Shown here piece by piece: positions 4,599-11,442 of a stretch of 11,442 nucleotides of DNA (within the stretch, counting starts at the first letter, position 1; every line of letters starts with the position of its first letter). Below the pieces are notes generated by a model, which saw nothing but the letters and a program-made list of their open reading frames with translations, did not search any database and had not been told where the DNA came from. Origin of the DNA: Methanobacteriota archaeon (GTDB lineage Archaea; Thermoplasmatota; Thermoplasmata; RBG-16-68-12); contig VBME01000064.1 in NCBI GenBank assembly GCA_005878995.1, forward strand, positions 1 to 11,442. Direction: 5' to 3'. A program made the translations under genes and the position numbers.

Positions 4599-5759
4599 TC
4601 AGATGCCCCCGAGGTCCCGCGCGCCTGCCGCTTGTGAAGCAGCGAACGAGCGTGCGAAGGCCACGCGTTCACGTCCGGACGGATGGCTATAGAACAGCCA
4701 CTTCTCCCAACGGCTCGGGATCGCAACGCCGAGGTTGCGGTCGTGGAGACGGACCATCGCCGCCGCGAAGGCGTTTGGATTTCGTGTCAGCTCGAGGGAG
4801 AATCGATCCGCCCGGGCCTCCCGGATCCGGGACCACCATAACTCCACCGGACGAAACGGGAGGGCCACGAGACTGAAGAGGACGGCAACGAGCGGGAGTC
4901 CCGCCACGTCCGCGATTGACACAATCCCGAAGGAGGAATGCGAAATGGCGTACAGCCAGGCGGTGAGCGCAACGATCACGAGCGAGGATAGGGAGCCAAC
5001 GAGGAACCCCCGAATCGGATCGAGGTAGCTCTGATGCGCGAGTTCGTGAGCTAGGACCGAGTCCACCTCGTCGACTTGGAAGGCGCGCAGCAGCGTGTCG
5101 GTCACGATGATCCTCCGCGTTCGGCCGAATCCCATCACCGCGGCATTCGATCTCCGCGTCTTCGAGGACGCTTGCAGTTCGAACACACCAAGCACCGGCA
5201 CGTGGGCGCGAGTGGCGAGCGCCACGAAGCGGTTCCGCAGGCGCTCATCTTGGAGTGGGCGGAATCGGAAGAAGAGCGGGACGAATACGATGGGCGCGAG
5301 GAACCCGAGGACCGCAGAGACCGCGGTGCCAAGGACCCATCCGACGAGCCACCACCAAGGCGACGTCGCGAGGAGCCAAAGGAGCACGCCTCCGACGACG
5401 ATCGTCGACCCGAGGCCGAGGGCCAACGACTTCCCGAGATCTTTCATCCATCCCGCGAACGTCTGCGTCGAGAGGCCGATCGCATGCTCCCACCGGAATC
5501 CGCCGACATAACTGAAGGGGACCTCCGCCCCGGCGAAGACGCCGAACAACACCGCGAGGAACGTCACGACGGAAGCCCATCCGGGCCAACCGAGGGACAG
5601 GATGAGGTCCCGGCATGCGGCCGCCCCGCCGAACACGAGGATGCCCGCGATCACACCGAAGCTCGCGGTGCGGACCGCGCCCAACCGCAAGCGCTTCGAC
5701 CGGAGGCGGCGCGCGACCGCCTGTCGCTCCTCGTCGAACCCCCAGGCGTCCACGCCCAT
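4599..5759 (-). CDS. M48-family (Ste24/HtpX-like) membrane zinc metalloprotease
   Basis: A 386-residue integral membrane protein. Hydrophobic segments lie at about 33-50, 62-82, 115-132, 135-165, 250-273 and 283-302. The zinc site is HELAH at 238-242, with the probable third ligand Glu314 in REARAD. Ste24-type features precede the motif: IGLSTQTFAGWMKDLGKS (about 94-111) and NAAVMGFGRTRRIIVTD (205-221). SHPSGRERVAFA (358-369) matches the HP..R element that ends M48 domains. The family degrades or processes membrane proteins, with the active site facing the cytoplasm or membrane interface. CAAX processing in archaea is not established, so I do not assign that reaction. The ATG lies 4 nt after the cbf5 stop, making it the last gene of the DUF106-cmk-cbf5 operon. 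Confidence 0.9.
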   Translation of the reverse strand: MGVDAWGFDEERQAVARRLRSKRLRLGAVRTASFGVIAGILVFGGAAACRDLILSLGWPGWASVVTFLAVLFGVFAGAEVPFSYVGGFRWEHAIGLSTQTFAGWMKDLGKSLALGLGSTIVVGGVLLWLLATSPWWWLVGWVLGTAVSAVLGFLAPIVFVPLFFRFRPLQDERLRNRFVALATRAHVPVLGVFELQASSKTRRSNAAVMGFGRTRRIIVTDTLLRAFQVDEVDSVLAHELAHQSYLDPIRGFLVGSLSSLVIVALTAWLYAISHSSFGIVSIADVAGLPLVAVLFSLVALPFRPVELWWSRIREARADRFSLELTRNPNAFAAAMVRLHDRNLGVAIPSRWEKWLFYSHPSGRERVAFARSFAASQAAGARDLGGI

Positions 5760-5763
5760 TCGA

Positions 5764-6720
5764 TCACTTCCAGAGCTTCGGATACGTGCCCGGATTCATG
5801 AGGACGCGGACCGTGTCCGCCGCGACACCCGACTTCGCGACGACGATTCCGTCCGTCGTCATGAGGGCCTTCGCGAGCGCCACCCCCTCGCCTTTTCCCG
5901 TGAAGACGCCAACGAGGTCGCCGGACCGAATGTGAGCGGAGAGCTTCGCAACGCCCGGGACCGCGAGGTTCGCCCCGTGACAGATCGCATCGACCGCGGT
6001 GTCTTTGACGACCATCCGCGGCAGATGACGAAGGAGATCTTCGATCGGCCGGAGAAGCGACCGAATCGGGGCTTCGTCCCCGTCTTCCTTCCAGTACGCA
6101 ATCGCGTCGCGGAACGCATTGAGCGGATGGGCATCCGCTTCCCCGAAAGTCGCCGTGCGCGTTCGACGGAGGTCGACGAGGTTCCCGCCCACGCCGAGCG
6201 CGTCGCCGATGTCCGCAGCGAGCGTCCGTACATAGGTCCCGGATTCACATCGGACGCGAAACAGGATGGTTCGCCCGTCGACCTCGATCGGCTCGAGCTC
6301 GTACACGATCCGCGTGCGCTGCTCGCGCTTCACGGCTGAACGAACCGGCGGGATCTGGTAAATCGCCCCGACGAACCGCGCCATCATCGAACGGACGCGT
6401 CGCTCCTCGACGTCCTGGTGGAGCTGCATCACGCCGACGTACTCCTTGTCCCCCGCGAGGACGGCTTCGACGGCCCGGGTCGCGTCCGCCAACGCGACGG
6501 GAAGCACCCCAGTCACGCGGGGATCGAGGGTCCCCGAGTGGCCCGCCTTCGGGACGGCGAACATGTCGCGGACCCAGGCGCTCACCTGATGGGAGGTCGG
6601 CCCCGCGGGCTTGTCGACGATCGCGACCCCGAGGCGGATCCGTTCCCCGATTGACCGCTCCTCCGGCCTCGTCCCATGCTTCGAATCCGGCACCTCGTGG
6701 AGGACGACGAGGTCGGTCAT
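5764..6720 (-). CDS. cbf5: Cbf5 pseudouridine synthase (H/ACA RNP catalytic subunit)
   Basis: A 318-residue TruB/Cbf5-family enzyme. With Nop10, Gar1 and L7Ae it converts target uridines to pseudouridine under H/ACA guide RNAs; archaeal Cbf5 can also act alone on tRNA U55. The N-terminal extension before VAIVDKPAGPTSHQV is archaeal/eukaryotic in type (PEERSIGERIRLG). The catalytic motif AGHSGTLDPRVTGVLP holds Asp66. KEYVGVMQLH, IYQIPPVRSAVKRE and ESGTYVRTLAADIG follow. A PUA domain occupies about residues 240-316, including DAICHGANLAVPGVAKL and RSGDLVGVFTGKGEGVA, and the protein ends YPKLWK as in other archaea. The ATG overlaps the cmk stop by 4 nt (ATGA). Its usual ribosomal neighbours eL14 and eL34 are absent here. 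Confidence 0.95.
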   Translation of the reverse strand: MTDLVVLHEVPDSKHGTRPEERSIGERIRLGVAIVDKPAGPTSHQVSAWVRDMFAVPKAGHSGTLDPRVTGVLPVALADATRAVEAVLAGDKEYVGVMQLHQDVEERRVRSMMARFVGAIYQIPPVRSAVKREQRTRIVYELEPIEVDGRTILFRVRCESGTYVRTLAADIGDALGVGGNLVDLRRTRTATFGEADAHPLNAFRDAIAYWKEDGDEAPIRSLLRPIEDLLRHLPRMVVKDTAVDAICHGANLAVPGVAKLSAHIRSGDLVGVFTGKGEGVALAKALMTTDGIVVAKSGVAADTVRVLMNPGTYPKLWK

Positions 6721-7256
6721 CCCCCCACCCGCGCGCCAATCATCGCCACGATCGCGTCCGGCGTCCGGTTTCGGGAATCGATGACGAGGTCGAAAATCCC
6801 GGTGTCGCGAACATCGATGCCGTAAATCGCCTGGTACCGGACCCGCTCCGACTTCTCGCGCGCGACGATCTCCCGCCTCGCCTCCTCGACGCTCTTCTTC
6901 TCGCGCCGGGAAATCCGCTCCGCGCGCAGGTCAAGGGGTGCATCGATGAGGACCTTGATGCACGGGACCCGTTCCTTTGACAGGAGATGCGCCTGAATCC
7001 GTCCATCGACGACGACGTTCGCGCCCGCGGCGTCGTACTTCCGAATCTCGGCGAGGATCGCCGCGTCGAGCGCCCGGTCAACCGTGGGATCCTTCTCCGC
7101 GGCGCGACCGAACGCCTCGAGGCTCATCCCGCGCTCCTTCGCCATCGCCCGGAACTTCGTGCCTGCGGAAACGAGGACGTACGCCCGGGCGTCGGCCCAC
7201 CGCTCGGCGACGGTCGTCTTGCCGCTGCCGGGTGGTCCTCCGATCACGAGGATCAT
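6717..7256 (-). CDS. cmk: Cytidylate (CMP) kinase, archaeal type
   Basis: Phosphorylates CMP/dCMP to the diphosphate using ATP. At 179 residues it has the compact archaeal length. A P-loop, GGPPGSGKTT, is at residues 6-15. VSAGTKFRAMAKERGMSLEAFG (about 29-50) corresponds to the substrate-binding segment, and NVVVDGRIQAHL to the strand before the CMP-binding loop. RISRREKKSVEEARREIVAREKSERVRY forms the Arg-rich lid, and ending strand FDLVIDS is typical. The position between the DUF106 gene and cbf5 is the known archaeal arrangement for this kinase, which supports CMP rather than another NMP as substrate. It starts 9 nt after the DUF106 stop and overlaps cbf5 by 4 nt. Confidence 0.9.
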   Translation of the reverse strand: MILVIGGPPGSGKTTVAERWADARAYVLVSAGTKFRAMAKERGMSLEAFGRAAEKDPTVDRALDAAILAEIRKYDAAGANVVVDGRIQAHLLSKERVPCIKVLIDAPLDLRAERISRREKKSVEEARREIVAREKSERVRYQAIYGIDVRDTGIFDLVIDSRNRTPDAIVAMIGARVGG

Positions 7257-7265
7257 CCGGGTCCC

Positions 7266-8000
7266 TCAGACGGTCTCGTCCGGCTCCGCCCGGAGCGGGA
7301 CGCCCATCGCCTGGAGGCGCCGCCTGAAGCGGACGTATCGTAAGATGCGGGTGACGATTTGCCCGAAGGGAATCGCGAGGAGGGAGTACAGGAGCAGCCA
7401 AGTCGGCATGAGGACCACGAACAAGGGCAGGAACACGTGGGTGGACCAAGGGACCGTGATCCACTGGTTTCCGTGGTCCAGGAGCACGGTATCGACGAAG
7501 AGGCGCAACCAGACGATCATCACGATGAAGAAGAACATCGTCCAGGCGGTGGCCTTGTACGGGCTCGTCATCATCTCCATCTGATCTTTTGCGAACCCTT
7601 TCTGGGCTTCCATGAGCATCTGGACCCTCGTCTGCTGGCCTTTTCGCATGGCCTCCATCCGCTCGCGGGACCACGCTCGGATGACCCGCTGCGTCCGGGC
7701 CATTTTCACCCAGTTCGTGTAGTGGTCCCGAAGCACGGAGCCGATCGTCGTCGTCGCAAGCCCTAGGAGCAGAATCGTCAGGACGGGCAGCGCGCCGCCG
7801 AACCCGAAGACGGGGTAGAGCACGGAGCCCGCGAGCATCGCAAACGACGTCCCGACCTGTTGGTCGATGATGGCGTACAGGGCCAGCAGGAACAGGAAAA
7901 TCATCAGGAATCGCTCGAGGCTCTGGCGGTTGAACGCGAGGCCCGGGCGGGTCGGCGCGGCGGGCTCCCCGCCTTCTGCGGAGCCCGAGTCTTCGGCCAC
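7266..8000 (-). CDS. DUF106/EMC3-TMCO1-like membrane protein (Oxa1 superfamily)
   Basis: A 244-residue membrane protein of the archaeal DUF106 group, regarded as a distant relative of YidC/Oxa1, EMC3 and TMCO1, which insert membrane proteins. A polar N-terminus of about 28 residues precedes hydrophobic segments at about 31-46, 70-88, 151-172 and 188-213. Between the second and third lies a charged, Met/Gln-rich stretch (about 95-145) fitting the cytosolic coiled coil of the family, with MEMMTSPYKATAWTMFFF marking the re-entry into the membrane. The start is a GTG at 8000, 25-26 nt from the centre of a TATA box, suggesting a leaderless mRNA. It heads the operon with cmk, cbf5 and the M48 protease. 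secY and adk, common upstream neighbours in other archaea, are replaced here by the prefoldin beta operon. Confidence 0.88.
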   Translation of the reverse strand: MAEDSGSAEGGEPAAPTRPGLAFNRQSLERFLMIFLFLLALYAIIDQQVGTSFAMLAGSVLYPVFGFGGALPVLTILLLGLATTTIGSVLRDHYTNWVKMARTQRVIRAWSRERMEAMRKGQQTRVQMLMEAQKGFAKDQMEMMTSPYKATAWTMFFFIVMIVWLRLFVDTVLLDHGNQWITVPWSTHVFLPLFVVLMPTWLLLYSLLAIPFGQIVTRILRYVRFRRRLQAMGVPLRAEPDETV

Positions 8001-8021
8001 GAGGTCGCCAATAAGCCTGCC

Positions 8022-8029
8022 GATATAAG
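8022..8029 (-). promoter_or_regulatory. TATA box of the DUF106-cmk-cbf5-M48 operon
   Basis: CTTATATC read on the minus strand in the 58-nt gap after prefoldin beta. Its centre is 25-26 nt upstream of the GTG at 8000, the spacing of a leaderless archaeal transcript. It separates this operon from the exosome operon, although read-through is possible because I see no T-rich terminator. Confidence 0.7.
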
Positions 8030-8058
8030 GATTTGCGGCGGTGTTATCGGGAGAGAAT

Positions 8059-8427
8059 TCAGCGGCTCTCCGCGGCCGAGGGCGTCGTGCCGAGCGCGGA
8101 TTGAATCTTGCCCGCGAGATCCTCGTACCGCTCCGACAGGGACTTCTCCTGCTTCTGGATCGACTTCACGCGGATCGTGAGGGTTTCCTTGTGCTCCTCG
8201 AGCTCCTTCTTCAGCGCCTCGCGATCGTCTTGCCGGACGAGGAGCATTCCGATGCTCTTGTAGATCGGCGTCTCGCCCGAGATCTTCCCGAGCTCCTCGA
8301 GGGTCCCCTCGATCTCCCGCAACTTCGCCTCGAGCTGGACGCGCTGGGTCCCGAGGACCTGGAGTTGGTTTTGCAGCTGCTGATACTGCGCGATCTGGTT
8401 CTGGAGTTGCGGCGAGATGTCTTTCAC
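8059..8427 (-). CDS. pfdB: Prefoldin beta subunit
   Basis: A 122-residue cytosolic chaperone subunit; four beta and two alpha subunits form the jellyfish-shaped prefoldin hexamer that hands unfolded proteins to the thermosome. Two long coiled-coil helices, about residues 5-50 (QLQNQIAQYQQLQNQLQVLG onward) and 75-112, flank a beta hairpin with ETPIYKSIGMLLVRQD, the hallmark of beta-type prefoldin. The GTG at 8427 was chosen because it forms a GTGA overlap with the pcc1 stop and gives the family-typical N-terminus (VKDISPQLQNQ). The frame opens further upstream, but that part is antisense-like basic sequence. It is last in the exosome operon, next to pcc1 as in many archaea. Confidence 0.93.
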   Translation of the reverse strand: MKDISPQLQNQIAQYQQLQNQLQVLGTQRVQLEAKLREIEGTLEELGKISGETPIYKSIGMLLVRQDDREALKKELEEHKETLTIRVKSIQKQEKSLSERYEDLAGKIQSALGTTPSAAESR

Positions 8428-8657
8428 CGTTTCACTTCCCGGCCTACGCGCACGGCCACGTCGGCCCATCGCAGGTACGAGTTCACTGCGGCCCTCAGGG
8501 CGCTCGTGTCGTCCGCCGCGATCCCGAGCGTCAGCCGATTCCGACGAGCAAGCATCGAGACGCGGGCCTTCGGCACATCGCGTCCGGTCTCCGGCCGCAA
8601 CGCCTCATAGACCATCGCCGCATCGGGCCCATCGAACGTGATCGTGGCGCGTCGCAT
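8424..8657 (-). CDS. pcc1: KEOPS complex subunit Pcc1
   Basis: A 77-residue CTAG/Pcc1-family protein. Pcc1 dimerises inside KEOPS and supports Kae1 in threonylcarbamoyl (t6A) modification of ANN-decoding tRNAs. The strand-helix-strand pattern is visible: RRATITFDGPDAAMVYEAL, then ARVSMLARRNRLTLGIAADD, then the diagnostic helix SALRAAVNSYLRWADVA. The ATG at 8657 lies 2 nt after the rpoP stop. The longer open frame to 8723 would overlap rpoP and is not supported by the family. The stop overlaps the prefoldin beta GTG by 4 nt. Kae1-Bud32 and Cgi121 are not in this window. Confidence 0.88.
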   Translation of the reverse strand: MRRATITFDGPDAAMVYEALRPETGRDVPKARVSMLARRNRLTLGIAADDTSALRAAVNSYLRWADVAVRVGREVKR

Positions 8658-8659
8658 CG

Positions 8660-8794
8660 TCACAGCGCCTTGACGACTTTTTTGACGTTCGGCCGCTCTT
8701 TGTAGAACATCTTCGAGCCGCATCGCTCACACTGAATTCCAACGGTGTTGATGTTCGCCCGGATGGGCTCGAGGCACTTCGCGCACTTGTACAT
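8660..8794 (-). CDS. rpoP: DNA-directed RNA polymerase subunit P (Rpb12-like)
   Basis: A 44-residue zinc-ribbon protein, easily missed because of its size. It starts MYKCAKC, has a second knuckle CERCGSKMFYKERP, and ends VKKVVKAL. Four cysteines in two CxxC pairs (residues 4, 7, 22 and 25) bind one zinc, and the YKERP element is characteristic of archaeal RpoP/eukaryotic Rpb12. It is a structural subunit of RNA polymerase near Rpo3. The ATG follows the eL43 stop after one base, and the stop precedes pcc1 by 2 nt, so it is embedded in the operon. The length is normal for the family. Confidence 0.93.
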   Translation of the reverse strand: MYKCAKCLEPIRANINTVGIQCERCGSKMFYKERPNVKKVVKAL

Positions 8795-8795
8795 C

Positions 8796-9083
8796 TCAGG
8801 CCTCTTTCTCCTTCGGCTCGGGTTTCTCAACAGCCTCGGCGACCTCGCGTTTGAACGACGTCGTGACGATCGGACGGTACGCGCCTCCCGCGAAGACGTA
8901 GCCGCAGCGCCGGCATTCCCACACGCCGGTGGAACGACGCAGAACGGAGACCGCCGCGCACCGCGGGCATGCGTGCCGGTGCTTCAGGCCTTCCTCGATT
9001 TCTTGGACCCGTCGGCGGATGCGCACTCCATAGCGCGGGCCGAATCGGGCGACGATGCCTGCCTTTCGCGTGCGACGGGCCAC
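8796..9083 (-). CDS. rpl37ae: Large-subunit ribosomal protein eL43 (L37Ae)
   Basis: A 95-residue zinc-binding protein of the 50S subunit. The basic N-terminus (ARRTRKAGIVARFGPRYGVRIRR) is the family signature. The zinc ribbon has CPRC at 39-42 and CRRC at 57-60, and GVWECRRCGYVFAGGAYRP is the classic closing segment. The acidic/Lys-rich C-terminal tail (VEKPEPKEKEA) goes a little beyond the core. It starts 8 nt after the rrp42 stop and ends one base before rpoP. Confidence 0.95.
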   Translation of the reverse strand: MARRTRKAGIVARFGPRYGVRIRRRVQEIEEGLKHRHACPRCAAVSVLRRSTGVWECRRCGYVFAGGAYRPIVTTSFKREVAEAVEKPEPKEKEA

Positions 9084-9091
9084 AGAAGACC

Positions 9092-9871
9092 TCAGGACGA
9101 TTGAAGCAAGGGACGGATGCGCCGCCCGACTCGCTGGGCGGTCTCGATAATCCCCTTCACTTCGTCGTAAGAGAAGGTTCCACTTAAGCCTTTTTGCATC
9201 GCACGGATGTCTCCGTTCTCATCCGTGGTCACGGTGAGCCGGGCGTCCGCCATCCGCTCTTCGTCGAGGCTTGGGTCGACCAAGAGTCGGTCCTTGATCT
9301 TCGCCGTCGTGACGCTCACCGGCCAGTGCTCGACCGGAAGCGGGAAGTCGTCCCCGAGCCCCTGGTTCTTTGCGGGTGCAACCGTCGACGCGAGGGCCGC
9401 CACGGCGGCGTACGAGCACGCGTCGAACAGATTCCCGTCGTAGTCGAGGACATGGATGTCGATGAAGAGGATCCAGACCTTCTCCTTCGGGGTGATGCAG
9501 AGCTTCTCCATGTTCACCATCTTCGACTCGCGAATCCCGCGGTCCACGACCCGCGCGAGTTCGATTGCTTCAGGTCGCGGCGGTCCCGCCTCGAAGGTCG
9601 GGCTCGCCATCGGAATGAGCTCGACGCTCGTCGAGAGGACCCCGGTGTTCGGGGTGTCGGGATACGGTTCGCCGACGGACATCTTGATGCCGACCAAGAC
9701 ATCCGTGTTGCCGAGCTTCACGCGGGCGCTCCCTTCCGCCGTCTTGACGAACGCCCGCTCGAGGCTCACCTTCCGCGGCTCGTCGAGAGCTCGGCCGTCC
9801 AGTCGCTGCCCCGTCGACGCAAGGCGGTAGACGTGAGCCCGCATGAGCTCGGACACGATCTCCTCGCTCAT
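9092..9871 (-). CDS. rrp42: Archaeal exosome subunit Rrp42
   Basis: A 259-residue RNase PH-fold protein that alternates with Rrp41 in the hexameric ring of the archaeal exosome. It lacks phosphorolytic activity itself but helps bind RNA. Family features: GQRLDGRALDEPRKVSLE near the N-terminus, GSARVKLGNTDVLVGIKM, the Rrp42-specific PDTPNTGVLSTSVELIPMASP segment, VNMEKLCITPKEKVWILFIDIHVLDYDGNLFDAC, and a C-terminal helix (EVKGIIETAQRVGRRIRPL). Its ATG shares one base with the rrp41 stop (TGATG), fitting the equal amounts needed for the ring. Length is normal. Confidence 0.96.
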   Translation of the reverse strand: MSEEIVSELMRAHVYRLASTGQRLDGRALDEPRKVSLERAFVKTAEGSARVKLGNTDVLVGIKMSVGEPYPDTPNTGVLSTSVELIPMASPTFEAGPPRPEAIELARVVDRGIRESKMVNMEKLCITPKEKVWILFIDIHVLDYDGNLFDACSYAAVAALASTVAPAKNQGLGDDFPLPVEHWPVSVTTAKIKDRLLVDPSLDEERMADARLTVTTDENGDIRAMQKGLSGTFSYDEVKGIIETAQRVGRRIRPLLQSS

Positions 9872-10701
9872 CAGATCCCCTCCGGACCGAAGTCGTCTTC
9901 GGACGGCAGCCGTCCCTCCGGCTGCATGGGCGACTGGACGGGCGGAGATTCCTTCAGGATGTCTTCAAGGGTGACGGAGTATCGTCGGCGGAGTGCGTCG
10001 CGCTGCAGGTCGTAAATCCGCCGAGCCGCGTCGATCGAGAGATCCATGGCCTTCTCGAACTCATCGGACGTGAGGTGCCCGTCCATCTGGAGCAGCACGA
10101 TCTCCCCCGTGCGCGGGACGACCGCCGTGGGACAGTCCGCGTCCCCAAAGTTGTCCTCGTCCTTGTTCAGGTCGAGGCACACGACGCCGTCAATCTTGCC
10201 GGACGCGCACGACGCCACGAGGTCCCGCATCGGGACGCCGGCATCCGCGAGGGCCACGCTCGCCGCGGTCAAGCCCGCGCACCGAGTCCCTGCGTCCGCT
10301 TGGAGGACCTCGATGAAGATGTCGACGGACGTGCGCGGGAACTGCTCTGCGAAGACGACGGAGCTGAAGGCCTCGGAGATTACCTTCGAGATTTCGACCG
10401 AACGCCGATCGGGGCCCGGGCGTTTGCGGTCCGAGACGCTGAACGGCGCCATGTTATACCGGCACTGGACGAGCGCCCGCGCCGGATCTTGGAGGTGCCG
10501 CGGATGGGCCTCCCGCGGGCCGTATACGGCCGCGAGGACCTTGTTCCCGCCCCATTCCATGTATGCGGACCCGTCCGCCCTCCGGAGGACCCCGGCCTCG
10601 AGCCGGATCGGTCGCAATTCGTTGAACTTGCGGCCGTCGAGCCGGCGCCCGTCTGCGTCTATCAACTTCATCTGCTTCGCAAAGTGCTCGATGTCTTCCA
10701 T
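9871..10701 (-). CDS. rrp41: Archaeal exosome catalytic subunit Rrp41
   Basis: A 276-residue RNase PH-fold subunit, the 3'-to-5' phosphorolytic exonuclease and tailing enzyme of the exosome. Visible features are [16 protein letters not shown], the Arg pair at 99-100 (RRS) for RNA and phosphate, [22 protein letters not shown], and [14 protein letters not shown] with Asp183 and Asp189 at the expected spacing of the catalytic acids. The C-terminal tail of about 30 residues is rich in Pro, Glu and Asp and goes beyond the core fold. It starts 12 nt after the rrp4 stop and overlaps rrp42 by one base. Confidence 0.97.
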   Translation of the reverse strand: MEDIEHFAKQMKLIDADGRRLDGRKFNELRPIRLEAGVLRRADGSAYMEWGGNKVLAAVYGPREAHPRHLQDPARALVQCRYNMAPFSVSDRKRPGPDRRSVEISKVISEAFSSVVFAEQFPRTSVDIFIEVLQADAGTRCAGLTAASVALADAGVPMRDLVASCASGKIDGVVCLDLNKDEDNFGDADCPTAVVPRTGEIVLLQMDGHLTSDEFEKAMDLSIDAARRIYDLQRDALRRRYSVTLEDILKESPPVQSPMQPEGRLPSEDDFGPEGI

Positions 10702-10713
10702 GGAAAACCTTCC

Positions 10714-11403
10714 TCACGAGGGCCTCGGCTCTTTCGCCGCCCTCTCAATCAGTTCCCGTACGGCTTCGGTGAGGCCGACCGCTTGGGCCCGTTCCTCGAT
10801 CAACCGGATCGCCATCGCCGCGAGCGCGGTGCTCCGGTCGTCCCCGTCCAACCAGATCCGACCGTTCTGGCCGACATAGATCTGGCAGCGGGTCAGGTCC
10901 TTGATCAGGGACACCATGCTCCCCTGCTTCCCGATCACGCGCGGCACTTTCGTCGGGGAGACCTCCATCAGGATCCCCCCGTTCAGCTTGCGCGCCTCCC
11001 GCTCCTGCATCGTGAGCTGGACCCGCTTGATCTCGTCGACGCTCAGGACGTGGCACATGATGACGTCGCCGACCTTCAGGTATCGCGCGGTGTCGCCGAA
11101 CTCGACGCGCCACGGGGACTCCGTCCCGTGGAGGGGGGCGGGATAGGGAGAGTTGATGTCCAAGAGCCAGTGGGAAGGACCGATGTCGACGACCTCGCCG
11201 ATCACCGCATCGCCGCGTTGCGGGAGGTAGCGGCCGCTCAGCGGAATCACGCTGACGAGGCCATCGTGCTCGTTCCGGATGCCCAATTGCGCCGCGAAAA
11301 GTTGTCCGCCTTCGCTGTACGTTCCGGGGCCCGGTTTCAGCCCGGGGCCACCGACGGCTTCGCCAGGAATGACGATCGGGCGAAGCGACCCACTGCCCTG
11401 CAT
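10714..11403 (-). CDS. rrp4: Archaeal exosome RNA-binding cap subunit Rrp4
   Basis: A 229-residue cap protein that feeds RNA into the Rrp41-Rrp42 ring. Order: an N-terminal domain with VIPGEAV and GPGTYSEGGQLFAAQLG, an S1 domain at about 55-135 (PQRGDAVIGEVVDIGPSHW and YLKVGDVIMCHVLSVD), and a KH domain at about 145-205 (VPRVIGKQGSMVSLIKDLT then GQNGRIWLDG). I chose ATG 11403, preceded by GAGAGAG a few bases upstream; an in-frame GTG at 11424 would add seven residues. The promoter and earlier genes of this operon lie beyond the window. Confidence 0.95.
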   Translation of the reverse strand: MQGSGSLRPIVIPGEAVGGPGLKPGPGTYSEGGQLFAAQLGIRNEHDGLVSVIPLSGRYLPQRGDAVIGEVVDIGPSHWLLDINSPYPAPLHGTESPWRVEFGDTARYLKVGDVIMCHVLSVDEIKRVQLTMQEREARKLNGGILMEVSPTKVPRVIGKQGSMVSLIKDLTRCQIYVGQNGRIWLDGDDRSTALAAMAIRLIEERAQAVGLTEAVRELIERAAKEPRPS

Positions 11404-11416
11404 TGGTTTCTCTCTC

Positions 11417-11442
11417 TCACGCACCGCTTCGAAACAGCGGCG
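11417..11442 (-). CDS. Possible last codons of the gene upstream of rrp4
   Basis: One minus-strand frame from the window edge reads PLFRSGA and then stops at 11417, 13 nt before the rrp4 ATG. In many archaea the gene before rrp4 encodes the SBDS ribosome-maturation protein, so this could be its C-terminus. Seven codons cannot establish identity. Confidence 0.25.

Noticed and set aside
5076..6339. Long plus-strand frames opposite the M48 protease and cbf5
   Set aside because: They are mirror frames of two clear genes, rich in Arg, Glu and Asp, with no motif.
8424..8723. Longer start for pcc1 at 8723
   Set aside because: It would overlap rpoP by 64 nt. The Pcc1 family starts at the strand beginning RRATITF, matching ATG 8657.
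1..11442. CRISPR array, insertion sequence, prophage, toxin-antitoxin or other defence system
   Set aside because: I saw no regularly spaced repeats, no transposase or integrase motifs, no terminal inverted repeats, and no small paired toxin genes. Almost every stretch is covered by a recognised housekeeping gene.

Overview
This is a G+C-rich chromosomal segment of an archaeon. The markers are a four-gene exosome/ribosome/RNA polymerase/KEOPS/prefoldin cluster, archaeal-type RibC, RibL and RibB, a Cbf5 pseudouridine synthase, a DUF106 (EMC3/TMCO1-like) membrane protein, TATA-type promoters, and a tRNA with a bulge-helix-bulge intron. No gene is bacterial in character. I infer a euryarchaeal lineage, perhaps a high-GC Thermoplasmatota member, but no sequence here settles the taxon.

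Layout, left to right. (1) Positions 1-653, plus strand: the 3' part of a PHP-domain metallo-phosphoesterase, cut by the window edge. (2) Positions 655-3157, minus strand: a tight flavin operon read ribB > ribL > ribC > ribH, with a Roadblock/LC7 gene behind it that has its own promoter and Shine-Dalgarno site. (3) Positions 3158-3266: a divergent promoter region. (4) Positions 3267-4319, plus strand: a bifunctional phosphoglucose/phosphomannose isomerase. (5) Positions 4321-4427, minus strand: tRNA-Ser(GGA) with a 23-nt intron. (6) Positions 4428-4598: non-coding, with a tRNA-head-like fragment and a 15-nt palindrome. (7) Positions 4599-8000, minus strand: operon DUF106 > cmk > cbf5 > M48 membrane protease. 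(8) Positions 8059-11403, minus strand: operon rrp4 > rrp41 > rrp42 > eL43 > rpoP > pcc1 > prefoldin beta, whose promoter lies outside the window.

How the genes work together. The flavin operon covers the formation of dihydroxybutanone phosphate, lumazine, riboflavin and FAD; GTP cyclohydrolase, the reductase/deaminase steps and riboflavin kinase are not here. The right half combines RNA decay (three exosome subunits), translation (eL43, and Cbf5 for rRNA modification), transcription (RpoP), tRNA t6A modification (Pcc1) and protein folding or membrane insertion (prefoldin, DUF106, M48 protease). This is classic archaeal information-processing synteny.

I found no mobile element, CRISPR array, toxin-antitoxin pair or defence system, and no convincing new multi-gene system. 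The most interesting local details are the intron-bearing tRNA, the tRNA-like fragment upstream of it, the 100-nt ribL/ribC coding overlap, and the repeated spacing of about 24-27 nt from TATA centre to start codon, which points to leaderless mRNAs. Two tiny or mis-startable genes need care: the 44-residue rpoP, and ribB, whose open frame runs far upstream of its real start.
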